64,000 nucleotides of DNA, taken from assembly GCF_024323335.1 (NCBI RefSeq), contig NC_066581.1, forward strand, positions 345,590,399-345,654,398. Direction: 5' to 3'. The stretch's first letter is position 1. Each line of letters begins with the position of its first letter. Below are positions 44,641 through 54,673 of this stretch, in pieces. The translations under genes were made by a program, and so were the position numbers. The DNA comes from Lathyrus oleraceus (taxonomy: Eukaryota; Streptophyta; Magnoliopsida; Fabales; Fabaceae). A model generated the notes under the pieces. That model was not told where the DNA came from. It saw nothing but the letters and a program-made list of their open reading frames with translations, and made no database searches.

Positions 44641-46410
44641 AATAATCAATAAACCAGTTGAATTCGATGACCCCACTACTTCCTATAACTTTGAACTCCC
44701 CATCTACCAAGCAGAAGAGGATAGTGAGGAAGATTGTGATTTCCCTGAAGAATTGGAAAGGCTACTCGAGCACGAGTCAAAGGCCCTTCAGCCGCATCAA
44801 GAACCAGTGGAAACAATCAACCTTGGCACTGAAGAAGATAAGAAAGAGGTCAAAGTTGGGACTACACTTGGGGCAAGCATCAAAGAAAGATTGATCAAGT
44901 TGCTACAAGAATATGTAGATGTATTTGCTTGGTCGTATCAAGATATGCCAGGTTTGGATACTGATATTGTTGTCCACAAGCTACCACTACAGCCAGATTA
45001 CCCTCCAGTTAAGCAGAAGCTCCGAAGAGCAAGACCCGACATGGCTCTCAAGATTTGTGACGAGGTGAAACATCAATTTGATGCCGGTTTTCTAGCAGTT
45101 GCAAAGTACCCTCAATGGGTAGCTAATATTGTACCCGTACCCAAAAAGGATGGCAAGGTCAGGATGTGTGTTGACTACAGGGATCTAAACAAAGCTAGTC
45201 CAAAGGACGATTTCCCCCTGCCACACATTGACACCCTAGTAGAAAACACTGTTAAGTTCACGGTCTTCTCCTTTATGGACGGATTCTCGGGTTATAATCA
45301 AATTAAGATGGATCCAGAGGACATGGAAAAGACCACATTCATCACCCCTTGGGGAACATTTTGCTACAAGGTAATGCCATTCGGTCTCAAGAATGCTGGG
45401 GCAACTTACCAAAGAGAAATGGTCACTCTTTTCCATGATATGATGCATAAGGAAATTGAGGTTTATGTAGATGATATGATTGCAAAATCTCAAAGTCAAG
45501 AGGATCATATAAATCACTTGCAAAATCTATTTGAGCGTCTTCGGAAATTTCGACTACGGTTGAATCCTGCTAAATGCACCTTCGGTGTTCGATCTGGGAA
45601 GTTGCTTAGTTTCATTGTTAGTCAACGAGGAATTGAGGTAGATCCAGACAAGGTTAGGGGAATACAAGAAATGCCTTCTCCACGTACAGAGAAAGAAGTT
45701 AGAGGATTCCTGGGACGTTTGAACTATATCTTTAGGTTTATATCTCATATGACTGCTACGTGTGAACCTATATTCAAGCTGCTGAGAAAAGATCAGGCAG
45801 TTGAATGGAACTCTGACTGCCAAATGGCTTTTGAGAAGATCAGACAATACCTGCAAGAGCCCCCTATTCTAATTCCACCTGTTCAGGGGAAACCACTCTT
45901 TATGTACTTAACTGTGCTCGAAAAGTCAATGGGATGTGTGCTGGGACAACATGACGAAACCGACCGAAAGGAGCACGCCATCTACTATCTAAGTAAGAGA
46001 TTTACCGATTGTGAAACCCGATATTCACTCTTGGAGAAAACTTGTTGTGCTTTAGCATGGGCCGCTCGTTGTCTAAGACAATACATGATTTGCCACACTA
46101 CTTTGTTGATCTCAAAAATGGATCCAATAAAGTATATCTTTGAAAAGCCCGCTTTAACTGGAAGACTCGCCCGTTGGCAGATGTTACTATCTGAGTATGA
46201 CATCCAATATGTATCTCAGAAAGCCATTAAAGGAAGCGTGTTGTCTGATTACCTGGAAAACCAACCCGTTGAAGACTACCAGTCGTTGAAGTTTGACTTC
46301 CCTGATGAAGACATTATGGTAGTAAAAGATTGTGAAATTCCAGGACTTGATGAAGGACCTAAACCCGGATCTCGGTGGAAGCTCATGTTCGATGGTTCCT
46401 CCAATTACAT
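44641..46410 (+). pseudogene. Ogre-B reverse transcriptase and RNase H
   Basis: A 577-codon frame (open from 44642 after splicing) holds KVRMCVDYRDLNKASPKDDF, FMDGFSGYNQIKMDPEDMEK, VMPFGLKNAGATYQREM and the catalytic box YVDDMIAKS (intact), then NPAKCTFGV, RGFLGRLNYIFRF and the RNase H (ETRYSLLEKTCCALAWAARC, LSEYDIQYVSQKAIKG). RNase H reads FMYLTVLEKSMGCVLGQH, so the usual first Asp is replaced. Tat relatives also carry a degenerate first RNase H. The frame is lost at an extra G near 46411. Confidence 0.9.
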
Positions 46411-46760
46411 GGGGGCATGGCGTAGGAGCTGTTCTATTGAATCTGAATGGTGGATACACTCCTTTCACAGCAAGGTTATGTTTTGATTGCACAAACAATA
46501 TAGCAGAATATGAGGCGTGCATCCTAGGCATTGAAGCAACAATTGACCTCCGAATCAAAATACTTGAAGTATGTGGAGACTCAGCCTTGGTGATATATCA
46601 AGTCAAAGGAGAATGGGAAACCCGTGATACCAAGTTAATCCCATATCGTGCCTATGTCATGGAACTAATAAAATACTTTGACGAAATCACTTTCTATCAT
46701 ATCCCGAGAACTGAGAATCAAATTACTGATGCTTTAGCTATGTTGGCTTCAATGTACCAA
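46340..46760 (+). pseudogene. Ogre-B second (archaeal-type) RNase H
   Basis: Begins GSRWKLMFDGSSNYMG in the RT frame. A G5 run (four G expected) near 46408-46412 shifts the frame, after which GVGAVLLNLNGG, CTNNIAEYEACILGIE, VCGDSALVIYQVKGEW and RTENQITDALAMLAS complete the domain. Catalytic acids (MFDGSS, IAEYEA, GDSALV, ITDALA) are all visible. A second RNase H of this type marks the Tat/Ogre lineage. Confidence 0.88.
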
Positions 46761-48104
46761 GTTAGATTCCTTAATGAAGCGCCTCTCATTCAGATCGAGC
46801 GGAAAGTTGAGCCTGCCTACTACCAGTCGGTTGAAGAGGAAGCCGATGGCAAACCTTGGTTTCACGACATCAAATGCTTTTTGCAAAATCAAGAATATCC
46901 AACAGATGCAACAACCCTTGACAAGAAAACATTGAGGAAGTTAGCATCCAAATTCTTCTTAAGCAATGGTGTGTTATACAAGAGAAATCACGACATGATT
47001 CTGCTCAGATGCGTGGATGGACGTGAAGCGGACCTGTTGATCAAGGAGATTCATGAAGGATCCTTTGGAACTCATGCCAATGGGCATGCCATGGCCAAGA
47101 AGATTTTGAGAGCTGGTTATTACTGGTTGACCATGGAGTCCGACTGCTTCAATTATGCTAGAAAATGTCATAAATGCCAAATCTATGCCGACAAGGTACA
47201 CGTACCTCCGACCCTACTAAATGTTTTGACGTCACCTTGGCCTTTCTCAATGTGGGGCATCGACATGATTGGCGCCATCGAGCCTAAAGCTTCCAATGGT
47301 CACCGCTTCATCCTGGTTGCCATTGATTACTTTACCAAATGGGTAGAAGCTGCCTCTTACGCTAATGTGACAAAATAAGTGGTTGCACGGTTCCTCAAGA
47401 AGGAGATCATTTTCCGTTATGGAGTTCCAAGCCGGATCATCACAGATAATGGGACGAATCTGAACAATAAGACCATGAAAGAACTATGTGAAAGCTTCAA
47501 GATTGAGCACCATAACTCTTCACCATATCGTCCAAAGATGAATGGCGTTGTTGAAGCCGCTAATAAAAACATCAAGAAGATCCTGCAGAAAATGGTGAAA
47601 ACCTATAAGGATTGGCACGAAATGCTACCCTTTGCACTGCATGGATACCGGACTTCCGTCCGCACTTCAATAGGGGCAACCCCTTTCTCTTTGGTATATG
47701 GGATGGAAGCAGTTCTACCAATTGAAGTGAAGATACCTTCAATGAGAATCCTGATGGAAACCAAGCTAGAAGAGGCTGAATGGATTCAAAATAGATTTGA
47801 TCAGTTAAACCTCATTGATGAGAAGCGAATGACTTCTTTATGCCATGGACAGTTATACCAGAAACGGCTCAAAAGGGCTTTTGACAAGAAAGTACGTGTT
47901 CGGGAATTCAGAGAAGGAGACCTCGTGCTTAAGAAGATCTTGCCAATACATAAGGACTCACGTGGGAAGTGGACTCCCAATTATGAAGGCCCATATGTTG
48001 TGAAGAAAGCTTTCTCCGGAGGTGCCTTGATTCTCACAACTATGGATGATGAAGAGCTCTCACACCCCGTGAACTCTGATGCAGTTAAAGAATACTATGC
48101 TTAA
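46761..48104 (+). pseudogene. Ogre-B integrase (one stop)
   Basis: The zinc finger ends YARKCHKCQIYAD (near 47150-47190). The DDE core is MWGIDMIGAIEPKASNGHR (first Asp), IITDNGTNLNNK (second Asp) and GVVEAANKNIKK (Glu), followed by WHEMLPFALHGYRTSVRTS and a C-terminal domain ending KEYYA at 48104. TAA at 47376-47378 (NVTK-stop-VVARF; Gln in Ogre-1) is the only break. Confidence 0.9.
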
Positions 48105-48112
48105 TAAAAACC

Positions 48113-48313
48113 CGCTAAGTCGAAAACCTGAAAGGGCGATTTAGGCAAAAAAAAGGGTATCTCGGTGGACCGAAAACCCGAAAGGGCGGTCCAGGCAAAA
48201 GTTAGGGATTAAAAAAAATGGTAACTCGCTAAGTTGAAAACCTGAAAAGGCGACTTAGGCAAAAAGGAGCGTCCCGGTGGGTTGAAAACCCGAAAGGGCG
48301 ATCCAGGCAAAAG
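48113..48313 (+). repeat. Array of four double-stem hairpin units after Ogre-B integrase
   Basis: Units at 48113-48150, 48163-48200, 48226-48265 and 48275-48313, each ending GGCAAAA. Outer stems: CTAAGTCG:CGATTTAG, TGGACCG:CGGTCCA, CTAAGTTG:CGACTTAG, TGGGTTG:CGATCCA. Inner stems around a GAAA loop: CCT:GGG, CCC:GGG, CCT:AGG, CCC:GGG. Outer and inner stems change in compensating pairs between units. Confidence 0.8.
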
Positions 48314-49200
48314 TTAGGGGCACAAGGCATAAACTGCATCAGTTGTTACTGATTAACATTGAAGAATCTGAGGCGGAAGATCAATCCAGTTACTCCCCTT
48401 AGAAGCAAGGTTTTGGGGAATCATATCTATTAGGGATGTTAGTGGTCACTGAATTCAACATAAACCTTTCCTTATTGCCATTTTCCAAAAATTGTAACAT
48501 TCCATGGAGCTACGCCATTTGTGTGCTACCATTCTTGAATAAAATACAAGTTTTGCCTGTTAATCATTGTTAATTGTGTTTTTCTATGTCTTTCTTTGTT
48601 ATGAAAAGTGTCATTTATTTGTTAATAATGAAATTTTGAAACTTGAAAAAGAATTTGAAATTTAGTGAAAGGAACAAAATTACTTTGATATATGTGAAAA
48701 TCAAGAGAAAATCATTTGTTTTCCCGAAAGTCTCAAGATTGCACAAATATTCCTGGGTCACCAACAAAAAATCTCCATGGAACACAATTTATTAATCCTC
48801 TGGAAGGATGGGACTTTGGTTATTTATAACTGTCAAACATGATAGATTCTCCTCTGGATACGCCTGTTAGTTGTACGAGTTTAAGTTATTGGTGTTGAGG
48901 AATCAGAATCCCTGTAAACAGTCCCTACAAACTCCCAGTCTGCCTATTATCAGCATTGCATATCATGATCATTCACATATCATGCATAAAACAAAGATTA
49001 AGTCATGCATGGTTCAAAGTGTACTCTGTACCCATGTGTGTGACCCCTTCGGTCCCGTTGTTGATTATTATCCCTTGACCCAAAGACCAGTTGTCGCCAG
49101 TATCGTTTCAAAAGTTTAAATTGTCGTTGGCATCACTGTCAGTCTGTTTGTGAATACATTTGTAATTGATATCTGAAGTTTGATTGTCGCCAACATCATT
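48314..49200 (+). other. Ogre-B 3' UTR, first part
   Basis: AT-rich, no coding similarity. Short motifs with TTGTCGCCA/GTTGGC begin near 49090 and lead into the tandem repeat. Confidence 0.5.
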
Positions 49201-49475
49201 TCAAGTCCAACTGTTGTTGGCACAAAATCTGTTAAGAGCTGGTTGTAATACATTGCTTACAGTCAAGGTCCAATTGTTGTTGGCACCAATCTGTTAAGAG
49301 TTGGTTGTAATCCATTGCTTACAGTCAAAGTCCAATTGTTGTTGGCACCAATCTGTTAAAAGCTGGTTGTAATCCATTGCTTACAGTCAAAGTCCAATTG
49401 TTGTTGGCAAAATCCGTTGAAAGCTGGTTGTAATCCATTGCTTACAGTCAAAGTCCAATTGTTGTTGGCACGTAC
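49201..49475 (+). repeat. 62-bp tandem repeat in the Ogre-B 3' UTR, 4.4 copies
   Basis: Units start at 49201, 49263, 49325, 49387 and 49448 (partial). Consensus pieces: TCAAAGTCCAATTGTTGTTGG, AATCTGTTAAGAGCTGG and TTGTAATCCATTGCTTACAG (repeat copies differ by a few bases). CCAA:TTGG can pair within each unit. Confidence 0.9.
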
Positions 49476-49773
49476 AGAGAGTTTAATTACCCTGTCTTTC
49501 CTGATGGTTCCGTGAAAGTCATGTATGACTCATCATCTTGAGGAATTCCCAGAAGCTTGGAGGTTTTTCATGTTAGAAAACTCCAATGATGTTGGTTTTG
49601 TTTGTTTTCTTTGTAAAGAATCATCATAGCCTTTTGCACGGATGATCTACTTATAAGAAGACTCCTGCTTATCTTTGTTTTACATAATTTCCCTATTAGG
49701 GATCTCCAAAATCTTTGATTGGAAGAATTTCTTGAGAGAAATCTCCAGAATTGTCAGAAGTATTCTAATGTGT

Positions 49774-50264
49774 CAGGTCATGTTTGAACCTGTGAGTGAA
49801 ACTTTCTTTGAATATCCAAATGTCGAGGTCACATATGAACCTGTTGATTAAAAACTCTTTGGTTTTCTAATATTCTTAGGTCATGTTTGAGCCTATTGTT
49901 GAAACGCTTTGAATTTTCCAATGCTGTTAGGTCATGTATGAGCCTGTTGATGGAACTTTCTTTGTACGTTTTCCAGTATTGTCAGGTCATGTTTGAATCT
50001 GTTTACAGAACTTCTTGATATCCCCCAACATTGTTAGGTCATGTCTGAACCTGCTATCAGAATGTTCTTGGTATTCCCCAGCATTGTCAGGTCATGTATG
50101 AACCCGTTGCCGTTGAGCCTTTATTCCAGTATTACCAGGTCATGTCTGAACCTGTTTTGAAGAATCTTTTTCTTTGATTGTTCCAATATTGTCAAGTCAT
50201 GTATGAACTTGTTATGGAAATTTTCTCAAAATATTCAAGTTGTAGTAAGTCATGTGTGAACTTA
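49774..50264 (+). repeat. Ten spaced 19-nt hairpins (AGGTCATGTNTGAACCT type) in the Ogre-B 3' UTR
   Basis: Units begin at 49774, 49825, 49877, 49928, 49983, 50035, 50088, 50136, 50193 and 50246. Each is a 5-bp stem around CATGTNTGA. Stems include CAGGT:ACCTG, TAGGT:GCCTA, CAAGT:ACTTG and TAAGT:ACTTA. Spacers of about 30-38 bp are poorly conserved. Confidence 0.8.
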
Positions 50265-50620
50265 CTGTCAAAATATCTGGTGTTCTAAGTGTCATTTGTC
50301 AATTTTCACTTCGATTACTCCCCAGTGTGTGTCTGACTCTCCAGCAGGATTGTTATCCCCAACGAGTTGACTGTACATTGTTTGTCTATTTCCCTATGGG
50401 CCATCAGAGTTCCCCACAGATGGGTCTGTCTGGTAACATCTCCTGTTAAGGATTCACCGTGTCCCTAACAGATAAATAAAAAATAAAGTCTTTCACCCAC
50501 GCATATCATATCATATCATTCACATTTTTCAGGATCAAAATCTAGGTCTCCATGGTATTTAACCATCCCCCACTGCGATCCGATGAAATGTGCTGTTTCA
50601 TTTTCCTCTGGTGGAGGATG

Positions 50621-50636
50621 TTTAAATAGGGGCAAC
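50621..50636 (+). promoter_or_regulatory. Polypurine tract of Ogre-B
   Basis: TTTAAATAGGGGCAAC directly before the 3' LTR start TGTCATACCC; nearly the same as in Ogre-1 (AAATAGGGGCATC). Confidence 0.8.
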
Positions 50637-51561
50637 TGTCATACCCTGATTTTGGTCCTGAAATTTTTTCCATCAATCATTCATTTTCTTTCCTCCTCAT
50701 GACCATTTCATATGGTCATGAATCTATCCACCTACACGAATTATTTAGACATTGCCACTACTTGCCATTCCATGACTATTAGATTTTTACCTCTCTATTT
50801 GGCTTTAGATGTTTGATATATTTTAATAGAATCAGTTGGAATGTCATGACTTTCATTCTCATGTTTAAATTTAATCCATGTTTTGTCTCTCTCATAGAAC
50901 GTCATTTTCCCTTTCGATCTTAATTCAAAGAGATTCCATCTATGTTCCGTCTCATATTTCTATATATCATGTTCAAATTTGCATTCACATTTTTTCATTC
51001 ACATTGGAAAAGCTTCCATCCATCCATACACATACTCATTCATATTTTAATTACTTCATTCATTTTTACCACATCCACTCACTCACAACCATCGTTCCCA
51101 TGGCAAGTGGATTAACTCATAACCTTTAAACATCACCACTTGAATACATGAAGTCCACAAGATACAAGGAAAGGTTTCTTTTGACCTGCTACGAGAGACG
51201 TTAACTTTTCCATTCACAACAATGTCATATTCTTTACAAATCATAAGTTTGTCCAAAGCATACTCAATTTACAAGAGAGAAAAACAGTTAACACCCAAAT
51301 TCAAATGTGATAAAAATAATGGTCAGAGATTTTGCAACAGCCACGTTCTAGAGGTCGTATTGAGTTTGCAAGCATAAATAGAGTTCTTTATTTTTCATGA
51401 CGGAATTCAAAGCAGTTCTACAACTGGCATAAATGGAAAAACTACTACACCTATTACAATCCTTCTGTGAGAAAATGCAATTGTATATACAAGATGCAGA
51501 CTTTGTAAATAGAGAAAGCACAGAAGTATTATTGTTACAAGGGATTATCCGTTCTTGAAAA

Positions 51562-52090
51562 AAATAAATGATATTGCAAAGTACGGTATTCTTGTGAAAT
51601 TGATGAAAAAGGTGGCACCACTGTGGCGAGATGGCACTGCTATTCCCATACGTCTATTGTTGTGTCGTTCCATCGTTGTTGATGCATCTTATGGGAGTGA
51701 TAGATCAACTTCTAGCTGTTGAATTCGTCCATATTACCGACACGTCCAAAACAGCATGGAAAAGCGTTATAGTTGCTTCACCAAGTTCCTACAACAGATT
51801 ATACAATGCTAGTAACCTCAGCTGAAATTCAACCCGGCGTGACGTACGTCCTGCAAGTATCAACAACAGATGAAATTAACACAACCAATTATTCCACCAA
51901 ATCAGATAATGCCACAGCTCGTCGTAACAGGGATAATCATGAAAAATTGGAAGAGGGTGCTGGAAACTGCCCCGTCTGTCGCAAACCTTTTCTTGCCAAG
52001 AGATTAGTCCAATTCAATGAAAACAAAATGCTATGTGTTGCTGGACATGCTAGGCGTTATTTGTATTTGGAGGGGATTTTCCTGTTGTAA
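51562..52090 (+). pseudogene. Unrecognised gene-like fragment, 3' LTR copy
   Basis: Second copy of 34564-35092 with the same NCPVCRKPFLAKRLVQFNE stretch (ORF 51773-52090, 105 codons). It differs from the 5' copy by single amino acids (P-T-T-D-Y for P-T-I-D-Y; CVAGHARRY for CAAGHARRY). Confidence 0.4.
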
Positions 52091-52520
52091 GGAAAGTGAA
52101 GTTTGATGTCGTTGTTGTGTCTCTGTTGCTACTGCCTTGAATAACCTGCAGGAATAAAAAACAATTACTATGATAATGGATCGCCTCATAATTGACTTCT
52201 CATATAGTCCTATTGTTTTTACAATTTGAACTGTCTGATTTCTATACCGTCTCTTCTTCAACAACTCACTGATAATTTGGAGTCCGGATTCGCACCATTT
52301 TCTACATATAAGACAGATAAACATAATTGATAGATTAGTGAGACTCATGAGTCATTAATCTCTTATTACATTAATCTCTTTTATAAATGGATAGAGAATG
52401 TAAAAGTGGAAAATGAGATGAATCTGGATTTGATAATTCACTATTTTCAAGTTGGTTTTCTAAGTACCCTTTTTATTATTTTTCCATTTTTGGACAAAGA
52501 CAAAAAATAATAAGTGGAAA

Positions 52521-52744
52521 ATTTTGTGGAGACTTACAGTGAAAGCCAGATGGTGCTATTACATTTACAAGGTTTGCTGAGAAGCATCGCCGTTTTGTGA
52601 ATGCTTTCATTCGACAGAATCCTGGCCTGTTGGAGAAATATCTGCTATGATGCTAAAGATGTATTTGACGGATTTGAATTCCAACACAAGAGAAAACAAG
52701 TTGTCCAAGCATCTAACAACACTCGGACAAAGCATTGTTGATAC
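52521..52744 (+). pseudogene. UPL-type HECT ligase fragment, 3' LTR copy
   Basis: Same two-frame arrangement as in the 5' LTR: FVETYSESQMVLLHLQ-like start, then FAEKHRRFVNAFIRQNPGLL and EK. Conservation of the frameshift in both copies shows that it predates this insertion. Confidence 0.68.
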
Positions 52745-52837
52745 ATCCTATGCTGTTACCTGCAAAGCATAACCAGAAATTCAAAACCATGTTGAAGAAT
52801 AAATTACAGGTTGAATGAAATCATGCTTTAAGTAGTT

Positions 52838-53341
52838 ATGCAAGATAAACCTGGAAGCTTCATCACACAATCGATTCCACACAAAAAAAGCGACGGAAAA
52901 TACGTTCAATACAACGTCTTAGGCAACGTTTTTGAAGTCTACTCCAAGTACATACACTCTGCAAATGTTTTGCATCGAGATCTAAAAACAAGCAATTTAC
53001 TTCTCAATGAAAACTGTGATCTCAAAATATGTGACTTTGGGCTTACCAGAACAACCTCTGAGACAAACTTCATGACAGAATATGTTGTGACTCGTTGGTA
53101 CAGAGCCCCTGAATTACTACTGAACTGTTCAGAATATGCTGCTGCTATTGATGTATGGTCAGTTGGTTGCATTTTGATGGAGATAATTAGAAAGGAGCCT
53201 CTATTTCCTGGTAAAGATTATGTTCAGCAGTTGGCGCTCATAACTGAGTTGTTATGTTCACCAAATGAAGAAGATCTTGGATTCCTTAGAAGTGATCATG
53301 CAAAGAAATATGTTAAGCAACTTCCGTATGTAGAAGAGTAG
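52838..53341 (+). pseudogene. MAP kinase fragment, 3' LTR copy (167-codon open frame)
   Basis: This copy is open from [20 protein letters not shown] through [57 protein letters not shown] and [11 protein letters not shown] to [11 protein letters not shown] and TAG. HRD, DFG and TEY are retained, but the N-lobe is missing and Pro-Ser after HRDLK is Thr-Ser. The 5' copy has a base missing near 35856, so its start differs, and a stop at 36319. SPLVIDLAEKMLVFDLSKC-like residues follow near 53354. A catalytically dead fragment. Confidence 0.85.
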
Positions 53342-53520
53342 CCCTGATCTGTCCCCACTGGTAATTGATCTTGCTGAGAAAATGTTGGTTTTCGATCTCT
53401 CTAAATGCATAACCGTTGATAGAAGCAAGATAACAAAACTTCGGTACGGCTTGATCTTGAGCTTGTGCAGAAGTGGAGTTGATGCAATTGTGCAGAATAC
53501 AATAACAACACAAAATCAGT

Positions 53521-53724
53521 ATGGATTTCGAAGAAAAAAATGAAGAAAGCAAGTCCTATTTTCGTCTAAGTGGGTTCACAGTGGTGAAACCTTTCTCACC
53601 GGCGGTAAAATTTCACAAACAACCCAAAAGAAGAATTAAGACAAATTCAAGAGGAAAGTACGTGGTTCATATTACCTTTTCAGATCAAACGTCAAATGAG
53701 GCAGACAAAGCTGAAACACCTTAA
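53521..53724 (+). pseudogene. 67-codon ORF in the Ogre-B 3' LTR (unknown)
   Basis: MDFEEKNEESKSYFRLSGFT through SPAVKFHKQPKRRIK, ending QTSNEADKAETP and a stop. The 5' LTR copy is shifted by one extra base. Basic and unrecognised, it lies directly upstream of the TATA box. Confidence 0.35.
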
Positions 53725-53788
53725 AGCACTTCCAAGAGCGTTCCCTTTTGGATCTCCATAGCCAACTCAAAAACCCTAACGGGATGAG

Positions 53789-53796
53789 TATAAAAG
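53789..53796 (+). promoter_or_regulatory. TATA box of the Ogre-B 3' LTR
   Basis: TATAAAAG, same context as 36791 in the 5' LTR. Confidence 0.65.
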
Positions 53797-54673
53797 GGGG
53801 CGGATACTGTAAGGAAAGGGAGAGGTTAGAGAGCGGCGACGACGGAAAAAACCCTAGAGAAGAGAGAGAGGTTAGATAGCGGCGATGGAAAAAACCCTAG
53901 AGAAAAAAGGAGACAGCGGCGAAAGAGAAGAGAACCCTAAAAACTTTGAGGCGAAGAGAGGAAGATCCAAGCATCACCATCGCCGCCGAACCACCGCCGA
54001 AGGTGAGCGTTCTTGTTTGATTTTATTTTGAAGACATGGTTTTTGAATTTAGAGTGAGAATAGAGTATTGAGAGAGAGTATGGTGCGAGAGGTTGAGAGG
54101 ACGAGTGAGATTGAGAGAGTGGAAGCTGTCTTCGTGAGGAAGACGAACATATGTTCTGGATTTGTTACACTTTCTTTCATTTCCTTTTCTTTTATTTATT
54201 TTTAAAACAAGCATTTAAAATCTAATTAAAGCCCACCTATCGTTTGGTTTTTTCTTGCAATTTTTTATTAACTTTTGTCTGCTGGTATTAATGATGATTA
54301 AAGTGTTCTTATTCCCACCCAACATCCAGGCGGCTAGGGTTGATCTTTAGGATCCCTCTCACCATTTTTTGTGGGCTTTGGTTAGCTCAACAGACCATTT
54401 CGTTCTAGTTTCTTTATTTTAATTTATCTATTCTTGTTTATATATTTAAGTTGTTGTTAAGGTAACAAATGAACATAAGTGGCTGAGTGGAGAGGAAGCA
54501 ATTTCACTTTCTTTAGTGGGATGGGTTCAATACTTGGGATTAGCATATCTTCATTGTTTTCATTTTTGTGCTTGCTGTTTTATTTAAATCTTTTATAACT
54601 TCTTACTATTTACCTTACCATTTTTGTACCTTGTTATTTAGTCCTTTTTACGCTTGTTAATTTTATTCTCTCC

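Larger units (their letters stand above)
33639..54673 (+). mobile_element. Ogre-B retrotransposon with host-gene fragments in its LTRs
   Basis: 5' LTR start at 33639 and 3' LTR start at 50637 share TGTCATACCCTGATTTTGG, and the two copies stay alignable for 4032 and 4037 bp. Between them lie ORF1, gag, protease, a pro-RT intron, RT-RNase H, archaeal-type RNase H, integrase, a 2.5 kb 3' UTR and a PPT. ORF1, dual RNase H and intron are hallmarks of Ogre. The 5' LTR lacks its 3' end and PBS. Element C interrupts the 3' LTR at 54673/54674. Coding frames contain many stops. Confidence 0.88.
50637..54673 (+). repeat. 3' LTR of Ogre-B (first 4037 bp; cut by element C)
   Basis: Starts TGTCATACCCTG and ends at TTTTATTCTCTCC, where element C is inserted. 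The 5' copy continues there with GATTTAATC. It repeats the whole gene-fragment region (51562-53724) and TATA box of the 5' LTR. The last five bases TCTCC are the predicted TSD of element C. Confidence 0.92.

Noticed and set aside
49774..50264. CRISPR-like array (short repeats, regular spacers)
   Set aside because: Repeats are 19 bp and vary in complementary pairs, spacers are related to each other, and the context is a plant retrotransposon 3' UTR.
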